In this document: piece after piece, positions 24,947 to 33,665 of the stretch
How the letters are laid out: every line of letters starts with the position of its first letter
How positions within the stretch are numbered: position 1 is the stretch's first letter
NCBI GenBank assembly: GCA_964649725.1
Contig: CAZYTM010000002.1
Location: 186,001 to 250,000 of the forward strand
Reading direction: 5' to 3'
Origin: CAZYTM01 sp964649725
Lineage (GTDB): Bacteria > Desulfobacterota > Desulfuromonadia > Geobacterales > Geobacteraceae
Length of the DNA stretch: 64,000 nucleotides
Program-made: the position numbers and the translations under genes
Notes under the pieces: generated by a model
Databases searched by the model: none
Seen by the model: only the letters and a program-made list of their open reading frames with translations
Told to the model about the DNA's origin: nothing

Positions 24947-27562
24947 CTACCGATACTGGATTACCCTGGCCGGGATACCGGTACAGATAGCAAATGAAGG
25001 TATTTCACCACTTACCAGCGAATTGGACGACACCACTACACCTTCGTTGAGCCTGGTGTTGATCAGGATCGAGGCACCGGCACCAATCCAGACATCATCA
25101 CCAATATCAACGAAACCATGACTATGGGGCTGCTCTTTGACAAAAGTACTTTTCTCCGTACCATGGCGTGAGGAATTGATATTGACCCCTCCTGATATCA
25201 TGCAAAAACGTCCTATTCTTGTGGTACCACCCGAATTAATGACCGAATTGCCACCGATTTCGCTGCCGAGGCCTATTTCTACCAGACCATCCCTGGCCGC
25301 TACAATGCGCACATTTTGGTCGAGGTAGACCCTTTCATGCAGTATGATCATGCCATTTTCACGATTGCGTAAATCAACACCGTCACCAAGAACAACGTTG
25401 TTACCGATGGAAATATTTTCCGGTTTGCCACGTAGTTTAACCTTTACTCTGCCGATAAAGGTAACATTCTCTCCCAGTCGGATCCCAGCTAGACGGAAAA
25501 GCATTCGGAACCAGAAGCTCCCCTTAAAGGGGAAATGGTTGATGACTGTCTCCCAAAATGAAGCGCCACCGGGGATGACAGTAAGTTTCGATGATAACCG
25601 CTGCAGGCTTTCCAAACGCTTTTTCCTGTTTTCCAGGCGTGATGCGGCAAGTATCTCAGCAAACTCGTTGTTATTCAGACCGGCAATTGTCTGTTCTATG
25701 GCAGAGATGGTCTGAAAATATTCTACTTGCCAGATCTCTTCAGGTATCCTGATATTGTACCTTTTCTCCAGTGATGTCACCAGGTCGACAAACCCGAAAG
25801 AATCTATTATGCCGGCACTGAAGAGCGGCGTGTCATTATCCAGATGCGGCTTCACAGATAGTGTTGAAACTCTCAGGATGATCTCCCGCAGCTCCGAGGA
25901 TTGCTCTTCACAACTCGACACAGTAAATGTGCCTTTCAGGTATTCCTGTTTGTTCAGATAGCGGGAGATTTTGCCGGCTGTCCCCTTGCGCAGCGTCATG
26001 TGCGGCAACAGAATGATGTCGGAGATGGAGATATTCAGACTATTCAGAATCCGCATCCGGAGTGATGTCGTGTCAGGTGTTTCAACACCGTCTTTTATCT
26101 CGGCAAGGACAACGACCTTTTCGGTACCGATCCTTGCGTCCTCAACGCCGAACACCACATTTCGGCCAGGGATCAGATATTCGGTATCATTGAGAATCAA
26201 CTCAATATCCTGGGGGTAGATATTCTCTCCACCCACAATTATCAGGTCCTTGTTTCTGCCGGTAATGTACAACTCACCATTATGCAGGAAACCGAGGTCA
26301 CCGGTCTTGAAGAAACCAGCGACAAAAGCTCTTGCGGTTTCATCAGGATTATTATGATAACAGTCAAGCATACAGTTGCTCTTCAGAGTCACTTCACCAA
26401 CATGATCCTCAGGTAAAGAATTACCTTCGTTATCCCTGATCGCTAGCTCAAGGTTGCATAAGGGTTTGCCTGCCGAGGTAATCTTTCTCCCCCCAGGCTT
26501 TACATCGATCTTGTGCTGTCGCTGAAATGTCTCCTGATCGATATCGAGAAAAGTCAGCGACTCACCGCATGTCGAAGTCATGGCAAAAGTATTCTCGGCC
26601 ATGGCATAACAGTTGTACAGAACATTAGGTGCCAAGCCACAGACGCTGAATTTCTCGCAAAATCTTTGCACCGTCTCGAACAGTACCGGCTCCGAACAGA
26701 GTATGATCTGCCGGAGAGAACTTAGGTCATAACGTGAAAGGTCCCCTGAGATGCTCTTGGTCATGTGTCCCAGGGCAAAATTAGGTTGCCAGGTGTGGGT
26801 CGCCTTTAACCGGGTGATCACTTCAAGCAGCAAACGGGGATTTTTGACCCAGTCAAATGGGGACATCATTGCCACTGGCACCCGTTTGACAAATGGCATA
26901 AGCATACAGGCAATGAGCCCCATGTCGTGATAGTGAGGTAGCCATGAAGCTATCAAGCTCCTGTCGTCGTAGTCCAGATAACCTGAATATGCTTCGATCT
27001 GATTGAAGAGCGCCTGGGCTGAGATCTTTACCCCTTTTTTCCCTCCAGTAGTCCCTGAAGAGAACTGCAGAAAAGCCTCATCTTTTTCATCAGGGAAAGA
27101 TTTAAGATCGACTTCTCCATGGCTGTCAACTTTTGCAAAATCTACATAACCGGCAAACCTTTCTCCAGCTACACTGGTTTGGCGCTCTCCCATGATATCA
27201 AGAATTGCATCGAAACCTATAACCAACCTTATCTCGTTGAACTTTGCCAGATTGGCAACAGAAGCAAAAAATTGCTGAGTGGACTGTTTGGGTGAAGGGT
27301 ATGCATAATATGCCGGCAGCGCCCCATAGATGATACCGGCAAAAAACGAGGCATACAGGTCAAGGGATTCTTTCAATATGATGAGGATAGTATCCTCTCG
27401 CTTGATACCCTTTTCACTATATAGCAGCGTGTAGTCACGCACCCTCCGAGCCAGGTCGCAGACAGTATAAGAACGCTCTTCCTGCTCCGAGACTATTGTC
27501 AAAAACCGGTGTTCCGGGCAAGTGAGGTATTCGTTGATGAATTTTTCCCTAAAGATACCCAT
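24947..27562 (-). CDS. FAAL-like AMP ligase / acyl carrier / hexapeptide acyltransferase fusion
   Basis: An 871-residue three-domain protein. Residues 1 to about 545 form an adenylating domain with the P-loop FSSGTTGGKKGVK (167 to 179), the fatty acyl-AMP ligase signature WLPHYHDMGLI (208 to 218), GRNKDLIIVGGENIYP and Lys531 in KGTAGKISR. Residues about 555 to 630 are a carrier domain with phosphopantetheine Ser588 (GIIDSFGFVDL). Residues about 695 to 871 are a left-handed beta-helix acyltransferase ending in CTGIPARVI. All three active sites look intact, so one chain could activate an acid, tether it and transfer it to a sugar amine or hydroxyl. The acid and acceptor are unknown. Confidence 0.9.
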   Translation of the reverse strand: MGIFREKFINEYLTCPEHRFLTIVSEQEERSYTVCDLARRVRDYTLLYSEKGIKREDTILIILKESLDLYASFFAGIIYGALPAYYAYPSPKQSTQQFFASVANLAKFNEIRLVIGFDAILDIMGERQTSVAGERFAGYVDFAKVDSHGEVDLKSFPDEKDEAFLQFSSGTTGGKKGVKISAQALFNQIEAYSGYLDYDDRSLIASWLPHYHDMGLIACMLMPFVKRVPVAMMSPFDWVKNPRLLLEVITRLKATHTWQPNFALGHMTKSISGDLSRYDLSSLRQIILCSEPVLFETVQRFCEKFSVCGLAPNVLYNCYAMAENTFAMTSTCGESLTFLDIDQETFQRQHKIDVKPGGRKITSAGKPLCNLELAIRDNEGNSLPEDHVGEVTLKSNCMLDCYHNNPDETARAFVAGFFKTGDLGFLHNGELYITGRNKDLIIVGGENIYPQDIELILNDTEYLIPGRNVVFGVEDARIGTEKVVVLAEIKDGVETPDTTSLRMRILNSLNISISDIILLPHMTLRKGTAGKISRYLNKQEYLKGTFTVSSCEEQSSELREIILRVSTLSVKPHLDNDTPLFSAGIIDSFGFVDLVTSLEKRYNIRIPEEIWQVEYFQTISAIEQTIAGLNNNEFAEILAASRLENRKKRLESLQRLSSKLTVIPGGASFWETVINHFPFKGSFWFRMLFRLAGIRLGENVTFIGRVKVKLRGKPENISIGNNVVLGDGVDLRNRENGMIILHERVYLDQNVRIVAARDGLVEIGLGSEIGGNSVINSGGTTRIGRFCMISGGVNINSSRHGTEKSTFVKEQPHSHGFVDIGDDVWIGAGASILINTRLNEGVVVSSNSLVSGEIPSFAICTGIPARVIQYR

Positions 27563-27568
27563 GCCGCC

Positions 27569-27910
27569 TCACTTCTCGTCAAGCCATTCAACGACAGTAC
27601 AGTTTTCAGCAGCCATATAAGTGAGAAAATCGGTCATCTTCCCATTTTCAACCAGCATGACGAAGTATTGTCCATGCTCGTTTGATACCAACGCAGATTT
27701 GAAGCCGAATCTCTTTAATCTGCCATTCGTGGAAGGGGTCGCATAAAACCCCCACGACTTTCTGGCGACATCATATTCCGCACCATTCTCTGTCAAGAAA
27801 GTCACCTGCTCGTCCGGTGCAAGCTCGATTGTCCCACAATCCGAGAGTTCGATTACAGTGTGCCTGCCAGCATTGAATTTTCTTGGTGGCGTCTTGAGGA
27901 TAGCTTTCAT
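27569..27910 (-). CDS. small conserved-looking protein of unknown function
   Basis: A protein of about 113 residues that I do not recognise. It is soluble, beta-rich by appearance and has no signal peptide. Notable stretches are FNAGRHTVIELSDCGTIEL, DVARKSWGFYATPSTNGR and MLVENGKMTDFL. The ATG at 27910 overlaps the stop of the amidotransferase gene (ATGA) and has GGAG upstream, so I prefer it to the longer frame starting at 27967. It is followed 6 bases later by the tri-domain ligase. Position suggests a partner or regulator of the amidotransferase or ligase. Confidence 0.75.
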   Translation of the reverse strand: MKAILKTPPRKFNAGRHTVIELSDCGTIELAPDEQVTFLTENGAEYDVARKSWGFYATPSTNGRLKRFGFKSALVSNEHGQYFVMLVENGKMTDFLTYMAAENCTVVEWLDEK

Positions 27911-29028
27911 GCCCAACTCCATTCTGGGATCAGAAAATCTTTGATCTTCCAGATGCCATTGTCGCAAAACCAGATGTCATGATTACGAAACTTTTCAGCG
28001 ATGGCAAAAAAATGCTGCTCTGTGATCCCTGCGAATCTGCAAAACCGTCGAATATCATCAATCGGAGTCTCGTCCCCTCTCTGCCTGATAATTTCGACTG
28101 CTTCAGCACGTGTCATCCTGCCGTTGCGTATCTCTATGGAGAGATTGTCCCAGGTACGGCTGAAACCGAATTTATACCACTTCAAGTAATGATGCAGCGA
28201 TATGAAATCGTCATCGATATCGGCATAATTGTAATATCCAGTTTTCGGACCTTCTTCCCTGACTTGGAAGCCATGTTCACAAGCGACTCTAAGACTAGTC
28301 TCAACATCCCACTTGAAATAGTATCCTAAAAAAACAGCTGTTATCCCTTTCCCTTCCAACTCATTATCTGTAGGGCCAAAGTACGGGGTCAAATCTTTTT
28401 CCGTCAAATCTTTGCATATCCAATCCTTGGCAGTCGTCCCATGAGTAACACCAAATACTCTGAGCCAATTACTGTCGAGCTTTAAACCCATTAATTCGTC
28501 ATCATTACTACCATACTCAAAGGCTGAATTTTCACCCCACACAACCAGCGGGATGTCGAATCTTGTCGCAATCAGCAACGGAATATTGAATAACGCCATA
28601 TGCATCGGAATAGCAGTTGAACCAAACCGTTCAAATGCCTTGAGCATGAACCTGGACTCAACTTTTGGATTGACCTGATAGTCTATATGATCAACACCAA
28701 GTCGCACCAGATTATCCAGATTCAGCTGCCCCAACCTGGTACGGGCCGGCGTTTTCCAGGTAACAGCCAAGGGATTTAACCCATATTCAAGGCACTTGAC
28801 CACCTGCCAGGTGCTGTCTTTACCGCCACTTACCGGGATAAGACAGTCGTAGCCCCTGCTTCGTCTCTTGGCATTTTCGACAACCCCCCGAAATGCGATT
28901 TCACGTTGACTCCAGTCTATTACGGAATCCTTCTTCTTGGAATTTGCACAAGCATTGCAAACCCCGTCAGAATTTATCATTAAACCTGGCCGTGTATCCG
29001 GCAATACGCATTCCTGGCAGTATCTCAT
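27907..29028 (-). CDS. N-acetyl sugar amidotransferase (WbpG/PseA type)
   Basis: A 373-residue PP-loop enzyme. The N-terminus MRYCQECVLPDTRPG with a second pair VCNAC gives two CXXC pairs, and the ATP loop is PVSGGKDSTWQV (SGGKDS at 67 to 72). WGENSAFEYGS and the C-terminal region are typical of the family that turns a sugar N-acetyl group into an acetamidino group (WbpG in P. aeruginosa, PseA in Campylobacter). In Pseudomonas the ammonia comes from HisH/HisF-like partners. None is in this window; instead an AsnB paralogue lies one base upstream. The target sugar is probably the nonulosonate or the uronate of this island. Confidence 0.9.
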   Translation of the reverse strand: MRYCQECVLPDTRPGLMINSDGVCNACANSKKKDSVIDWSQREIAFRGVVENAKRRSRGYDCLIPVSGGKDSTWQVVKCLEYGLNPLAVTWKTPARTRLGQLNLDNLVRLGVDHIDYQVNPKVESRFMLKAFERFGSTAIPMHMALFNIPLLIATRFDIPLVVWGENSAFEYGSNDDELMGLKLDSNWLRVFGVTHGTTAKDWICKDLTEKDLTPYFGPTDNELEGKGITAVFLGYYFKWDVETSLRVACEHGFQVREEGPKTGYYNYADIDDDFISLHHYLKWYKFGFSRTWDNLSIEIRNGRMTRAEAVEIIRQRGDETPIDDIRRFCRFAGITEQHFFAIAEKFRNHDIWFCDNGIWKIKDFLIPEWSWA

Positions 29029-29029
29029 A

Positions 29030-30850
29030 TCAATCGTTCAACTCCATGAAAATCTTTGTATTGATAAAATTGAAAAGAAACTTACTGTAACTGTTCGGTT
29101 TAGGGTTCATTGACATAGCGGTCTCTATCTTGGTCCGGTCGACAAGATCGAAAACCGGACTCTCATTCAGTAAAATCTGTCTGTTTTCTGTCGATTCAAA
29201 GTCAATGATAGAGTTAATAGCTGCATTGAACCCTTTTTTGCGCCGATCCAGGCGCACCTGATCATTCAGAATCCCTTTCATTGCCTCCCTGAGCACGTAC
29301 TTCCCATATCCATTACGGATTAGATGTTCGGCAGGGATTGAATAGGCAAAGCTGAACAGGCGCGAATCAAGATATGGGCTCCGGTTTTCGATAGAATACA
29401 TCATCGAGTTCCTGTCATCCTCGTGAAGGATAACCGGTGTGCTTTCGTGGAACAGTTCATTCAACATGCGATTCCGCAGAAGTGAAGCAGAGTAGCTCTC
29501 TTCCGTAAATGGCTCATTGAAAGGGACTGTAAGGTAATCTGCGAACTCATCCGCATTAAGATAGATATGGTCACGAATATCCTGTCGAAGAAAGTAGAGT
29601 TCCGGATTCTGTAAATATGGGTTGCGCACGAACTTACCGGTATTATTCTGCCAATCGCTCAGGTATTGAGGATATTCCGGATGGTTCCGCATCTCGAACA
29701 GATGTAAGTTAAAGTGATCGTAATAACCGGTAAAAAGTTCGTCCGCCGAGGTGCCGGAAAAGACGACCCGATAGCCCTGCTTTGCTATAGCTTCGGAAAG
29801 ATAGGAATGGATAAAATACGAAATGGTCGCTACCGGTGCATCGTGGTAATGTATAAGGTCTGTCAGCCGTTGCAGTGACGGTTCCTGACAGACATCGATG
29901 ATGGTATGGCGGCAGCCCAGATCATCAATGGTAGCCTTTATGTTGTCATATTCGTTATAACGTTCATCCTGATCGATAAGCGAAAATGTAGCAACATCCG
30001 CGCCAAAATGTCGTGATGCTATGGAAACAAGAGCTGACGAATCGACCCCTCCGCTCAAGCAGAATGACAACGGAACATCGGAGCGAAGCCGGATACGCAC
30101 GCTTTCCAATAGATGATGCCTGGTACCATCGATAGCATCTGCGAGCGACATCGCCACAGGTGTGTAACTCGGCCGCCAATATCGGCTGAACTTGGGCTTC
30201 ATGTCAGCTTTTATGACTAGATTGGTCCCGTATGGGATCTCCCGGACCCCCAGGTAGTAGGTTTCATCCTTCTTATAGAGCGATTTATAGCCATTTACGA
30301 GATAGCGGAGAAGATGATTCCTGTTGACTTCAAATCTTTTACCACTCAGAGCAGCAAGGGATTTCACCTCTGAAGCAAAGAAAAAGGAGTCTTCATCCTG
30401 AAAATAATATAGTGGCTTTTCAGCAAAACGGTCTCTTGAGAGAAAGAGTTGGGCACGATTTCGATCAAATATGGCAAAGCTCCACATCCCCTCGAATTGA
30501 TCAACGCATGACTCCCCATAATGGATATAATATTGTAACAGCACCTCTGTGTCTGAGCTGGTTTGGAAGACTATGCCGCGACTTTCAAGATTTTGCCGCA
30601 GTTCAAGATAATTATAGATTTCTCCATTATATACAATGGTGCATCCATCTATTGTGAAAGGCTGGTCTGAACGATGGTCTAGATCAATGATACTGAGTCT
30701 GGCATGAAGAAGTGTTACCTGCTTCGCTGCTGCAGCAATGGAAACATAACGCTGGCAATCAGGCCCACGTCGCCTCATCAAGGCTAAAGCCTGCCTGATC
30801 TGGCATTCATCTGGCGGATTTACACCTATATGTCCAGCAATTCCGCACAT
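29030..30850 (-). CDS. asnB: asparagine synthetase-type amidotransferase (AsnB paralogue 2)
   Basis: A 606-residue AsnB homologue with glutaminase Cys2 (MCGIAGH), MRRRGPDCQRY, IVYNGEIYNYLEL and the synthetase PP-loop LSGGVDSSALVSIA. It is intact but clearly diverged from paralogue 1 at 23.0 kb, so the pair is an old duplication or two separate acquisitions. It lies one base before the amidotransferase gene and 6 bases after the neuB-like gene. Likely roles are amidation of a uronic acid or provision of ammonia to the WbpG-type enzyme; the second is inference from position only. Confidence 0.9.
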   Translation of the reverse strand: MCGIAGHIGVNPPDECQIRQALALMRRRGPDCQRYVSIAAAAKQVTLLHARLSIIDLDHRSDQPFTIDGCTIVYNGEIYNYLELRQNLESRGIVFQTSSDTEVLLQYYIHYGESCVDQFEGMWSFAIFDRNRAQLFLSRDRFAEKPLYYFQDEDSFFFASEVKSLAALSGKRFEVNRNHLLRYLVNGYKSLYKKDETYYLGVREIPYGTNLVIKADMKPKFSRYWRPSYTPVAMSLADAIDGTRHHLLESVRIRLRSDVPLSFCLSGGVDSSALVSIASRHFGADVATFSLIDQDERYNEYDNIKATIDDLGCRHTIIDVCQEPSLQRLTDLIHYHDAPVATISYFIHSYLSEAIAKQGYRVVFSGTSADELFTGYYDHFNLHLFEMRNHPEYPQYLSDWQNNTGKFVRNPYLQNPELYFLRQDIRDHIYLNADEFADYLTVPFNEPFTEESYSASLLRNRMLNELFHESTPVILHEDDRNSMMYSIENRSPYLDSRLFSFAYSIPAEHLIRNGYGKYVLREAMKGILNDQVRLDRRKKGFNAAINSIIDFESTENRQILLNESPVFDLVDRTKIETAMSMNPKPNSYSKFLFNFINTKIFMELND

Positions 30851-30856
30851 TTCAGA

Positions 30857-31867
30857 TTACTCAACATCTTCTAGTAGGATACAGTCGCCAGCTTCGATTT
30901 TTCGCTTCAGTCGTTTACCTAATATTTTCGACTCATTTCCTGGTGCCAATCCGGTTCCTGGTCGTACCCAAGATATGTCGTCAGAGGTCAAAACTGCCTC
31001 CGGTTCAAGCTTTCTTGCTGCTACAATTGAACGGCGTACCGCTGTAAGGTTTCCTGCCTCACTATTGCTTAAACCTTTTTCCCCGTTGCCAAGCATAAGC
31101 TCAGCCGCACGGATTCTCTGCACCAACTCCTTCATCTCCTGCGGGTCAGCTGAAAGCTGATGATCCCTAAATTCAGAATATGATTTACTGATGGTGAAAT
31201 GCTTTTCTACTATCCTTGCACCACAGGCAACAGATAATACCGCGGCATCTATACCTAATGTATGATCAGAAAAACCCACCGTAACTTTAAGTCTCTTTAA
31301 ATCGTTTATTGCCAGCAGATTTGCATCGTGAAGTGGAGTTGGATAACTTACATTGCAGTGCAGAATAGCCAGATTGCTGCGGGGGGTCCCATTCTCGTCC
31401 CATCTGGCATAAATGTGATCTCTGGTTTTTCTGATCTCTTTTAGATTCGTCAGGCCAGAGGATATGATTAACGGTTTGCCGGTAGAAGCAACCGCATTAA
31501 GTAGCGGGAAAAAATTGTTATCGCTTGACGCAATCTTGTAGGCTGGCACAAGGTCATTAAGAAAATGCACACTTTCAATATCAAAAGGTGTTGAGAGAAA
31601 ACATATTCCTGATTTGTCGGCAAATTTTTTCAGCGCAATAAACTGATTTTCGTTGAATTGATACCGGCGCAACTGTTCTATACGTGCAGTCTGTTGAGGA
31701 GATACCAGCTTCTCAGGTATAATCGTCTGAAATTTTACCGCATCTGCGCCAGCTTCTGCTGCCAGGCCTATCATCTCTTCGGCTAGCGGATAGCTCCCTT
31801 CATGATTGTTCCCGATTTCAGCTATAACCATAACCTTCTGGTCTGTATCGATTGGACCAATTATCAT
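30857..31867 (-). CDS. neuB: N-acetylneuraminate/legionaminate/pseudaminate synthase family protein
   Basis: A 336-residue NeuB-family enzyme that condenses PEP with a six-carbon amino sugar to give a nonulosonic acid. The barrel starts with VIAEIGNNHEGSYPLA and AGADAVKFQT, and includes ISSGLTNLKEI, HCNVSYPTP and GFSDHTLGIDAA with VEKHFT. A C-terminal antifreeze-like (SAF) domain spans about 275 to 336 (SIVAARKLEPEAVLTSDDI to the end). Which of sialic, legionaminic, pseudaminic or another acid is made cannot be read from the sequence; the hydrolysing 2-epimerase and a classical NeuA are not in the window. Confidence 0.92.
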   Translation of the reverse strand: MIIGPIDTDQKVMVIAEIGNNHEGSYPLAEEMIGLAAEAGADAVKFQTIIPEKLVSPQQTARIEQLRRYQFNENQFIALKKFADKSGICFLSTPFDIESVHFLNDLVPAYKIASSDNNFFPLLNAVASTGKPLIISSGLTNLKEIRKTRDHIYARWDENGTPRSNLAILHCNVSYPTPLHDANLLAINDLKRLKVTVGFSDHTLGIDAAVLSVACGARIVEKHFTISKSYSEFRDHQLSADPQEMKELVQRIRAAELMLGNGEKGLSNSEAGNLTAVRRSIVAARKLEPEAVLTSDDISWVRPGTGLAPGNESKILGKRLKRKIEAGDCILLEDVE

Positions 31868-31897
31868 AAAAATTTCCTGTTAGGGAGTGACAAATAA

Positions 31898-32620
31898 TCA
31901 ACCATGATAATGGAATACATAACTGGCAGATGATATCTTGAAACCAAGGTTTTCATACATGCGCATGGAGGGGACATTAGCAATCTGCGTCCCGACAATG
32001 ATCTTGGGGAAATTGCCGCAATTTGCTTCGGCAAACTGAATCATGTCACCGGCTATACCTTTGCGCCGATGGTTATCGTCCACTGCTATCAAATCAATAA
32101 TCAAGGTTTCGTTCCCAGCATAGATGAGTTGCAAAAAACCGACTACCATCCCGTCGATCTCTGCCAGGACCATGGCATCCCCTCGCTTGCCAGTGAAATA
32201 GTTGCGAACCCATTCCCCCTTGATCCTGTCTGCTACCTCTTTGGGCATAAGCGGATCAAGATGGAACCGGCTGTAACTGAAACAATTGCGGCCAAGAACT
32301 ACTGCTTGCTCTTCGTCTTCGGCAAGTGCAAATCTTACTGTGCAGTTACCAGCATATTGACTGTCGGTTTGTAATGGCTTGTCAAACTGAGTATTAGTGT
32401 CTATCAGTCGAAAACCGTATTGCTCTAAGAGATGGACCTCTGTCAACTTCGCAGGGTCAACTTTGGCAAATGCAAACAGTGGGCGCTCTTCAAGAAGCTT
32501 GGCAAGGTCTACTTCGAATCTTGAAATTTCCACCCTGTTTTCAGGCACAGAAATCCTATATGCAGGGCATTGCAGCATTTCTGACAACCATTTATCGTGA
32601 TCGATCCTGTTTTTGCTCAT
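31898..32620 (-). CDS. GNAT-family sugar N-acetyltransferase
   Basis: A 240-residue GNAT protein. The acetyl-CoA loop is VDDNHRRKGIAGDMI near residue 190, after DLIAVDD, with NVPSMRMYENLGFK as the final motif. An N-terminal extension of about 90 residues resembles WecD/FdtC-type sugar acetyltransferases that acetylate 4-amino-sugars. It lies between the neuB-like gene and an SDR/aminotransferase pair, the position of the N-acetyltransferase in legionaminate and pseudaminate clusters. It probably acetylates the amine installed by the aminotransferase at 33.7 kb. Confidence 0.87.
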   Translation of the reverse strand: MSKNRIDHDKWLSEMLQCPAYRISVPENRVEISRFEVDLAKLLEERPLFAFAKVDPAKLTEVHLLEQYGFRLIDTNTQFDKPLQTDSQYAGNCTVRFALAEDEEQAVVLGRNCFSYSRFHLDPLMPKEVADRIKGEWVRNYFTGKRGDAMVLAEIDGMVVGFLQLIYAGNETLIIDLIAVDDNHRRKGIAGDMIQFAEANCGNFPKIIVGTQIANVPSMRMYENLGFKISSASYVFHYHG

Positions 32621-32639
32621 AGCAATCCTTTATACAAAT

Positions 32640-33665
32640 TCATTCATTAAATAAAGATTTATACCATTCGATATATTTCACAAAACCGATCTCCAGAGGG
32701 TGTTGAGGGTTGTATGAGATCATTCTGCGAGCCTTGTCCACCGACAAAGTCCCACGATCAGGCATAAGCTTGTCTTTAGGTTTATAGTGAATCTGGATGT
32801 TCGGAAAATGCTTGGAAAGGATATCGGCCATTTCAGCTATAGAACGTGATGCACCGTAAGTCAGGTTGAAAATCTCACCACGTGAGTTCTCCTGTTCAAT
32901 CACATTGATAATACCGCTTACCAGATCCCCGACATAAGTGAAGTCAAGGCGGTCTGAGCCATCCCCGTTGATCGAAATATCAACACCCTTAATTGCATTC
33001 TCAATGAATATCTGGCCGACCCGTCTGCTTACGCAACGCTCCCCGTAGAGAGCCGATGGCCTGACGATTGTGTAGGGGAGTTCAAAGACCTGATTATATG
33101 CAATCACCAGCTTTTCCCCGGCGTATTTCAGCGCACCATAGATGCCCAGAGGTTCGCAGACAGTATCTTCGGCAACAAAACCCGAGGTAAAATTCCCGTA
33201 GACCATGCTGGAGGAGAAGTAAACAAAATGCTCGACTTTTGTGTTAACGCCTCGAGAATAGTCCAATGCATTCTCAAGAGTCCTCAGACTATGATCAAAA
33301 GTGCTGTAGGGGTCCTTGTTCGATCGGTCTGCATGAGACACTGCAGCCATCATGACTATTACCTGTGGTGCGATTGATTCAAGTACCCGGTTGAGGGAAT
33401 GGTAATCCCTGGCATCTTGAACGTGCAACGGGATTCCGGCTTCATTGAGCAGTTGCAACCTTTCATTGATAATCTTCGTGTAAAGGTCACGATTCAGAAT
33501 ATTTGTATTTGTAGTTGCAAATGCCAGCAGATTGTTTACCTGAAGGCCATCAACAATATGGACATCTGCGCCGCGCGATTTAAGTGCTAACGCAAGATTG
33601 TGCCCTATAAATCCAGCTCCTCCAATAAGTGCTATGCGTCTGTTTTGAAGATCGATCATGTTCAT
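32640..33665 (-). CDS. NAD-dependent epimerase/dehydratase (extended SDR)
   Basis: A 341-residue extended SDR with the NAD loop IGGAGFIGHNLA, SSSMVYGN, the catalytic YGALK and RPSALYGERCVSRR. Compared with typical 4,6-dehydratases it lacks the usual SerSerAsp/Glu (S-[DS]-E) active-site signature, which favours epimerase or reductase activity, although that is a judgement by eye. Its ATG overlaps the stop of the aminotransferase gene (ATGA), so the two proteins are probably made together for one amino-sugar step. Confidence 0.87.
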   Translation of the reverse strand: MNMIDLQNRRIALIGGAGFIGHNLALALKSRGADVHIVDGLQVNNLLAFATTNTNILNRDLYTKIINERLQLLNEAGIPLHVQDARDYHSLNRVLESIAPQVIVMMAAVSHADRSNKDPYSTFDHSLRTLENALDYSRGVNTKVEHFVYFSSSMVYGNFTSGFVAEDTVCEPLGIYGALKYAGEKLVIAYNQVFELPYTIVRPSALYGERCVSRRVGQIFIENAIKGVDISINGDGSDRLDFTYVGDLVSGIINVIEQENSRGEIFNLTYGASRSIAEMADILSKHFPNIQIHYKPKDKLMPDRGTLSVDKARRMISYNPQHPLEIGFVKYIEWYKSLFNE

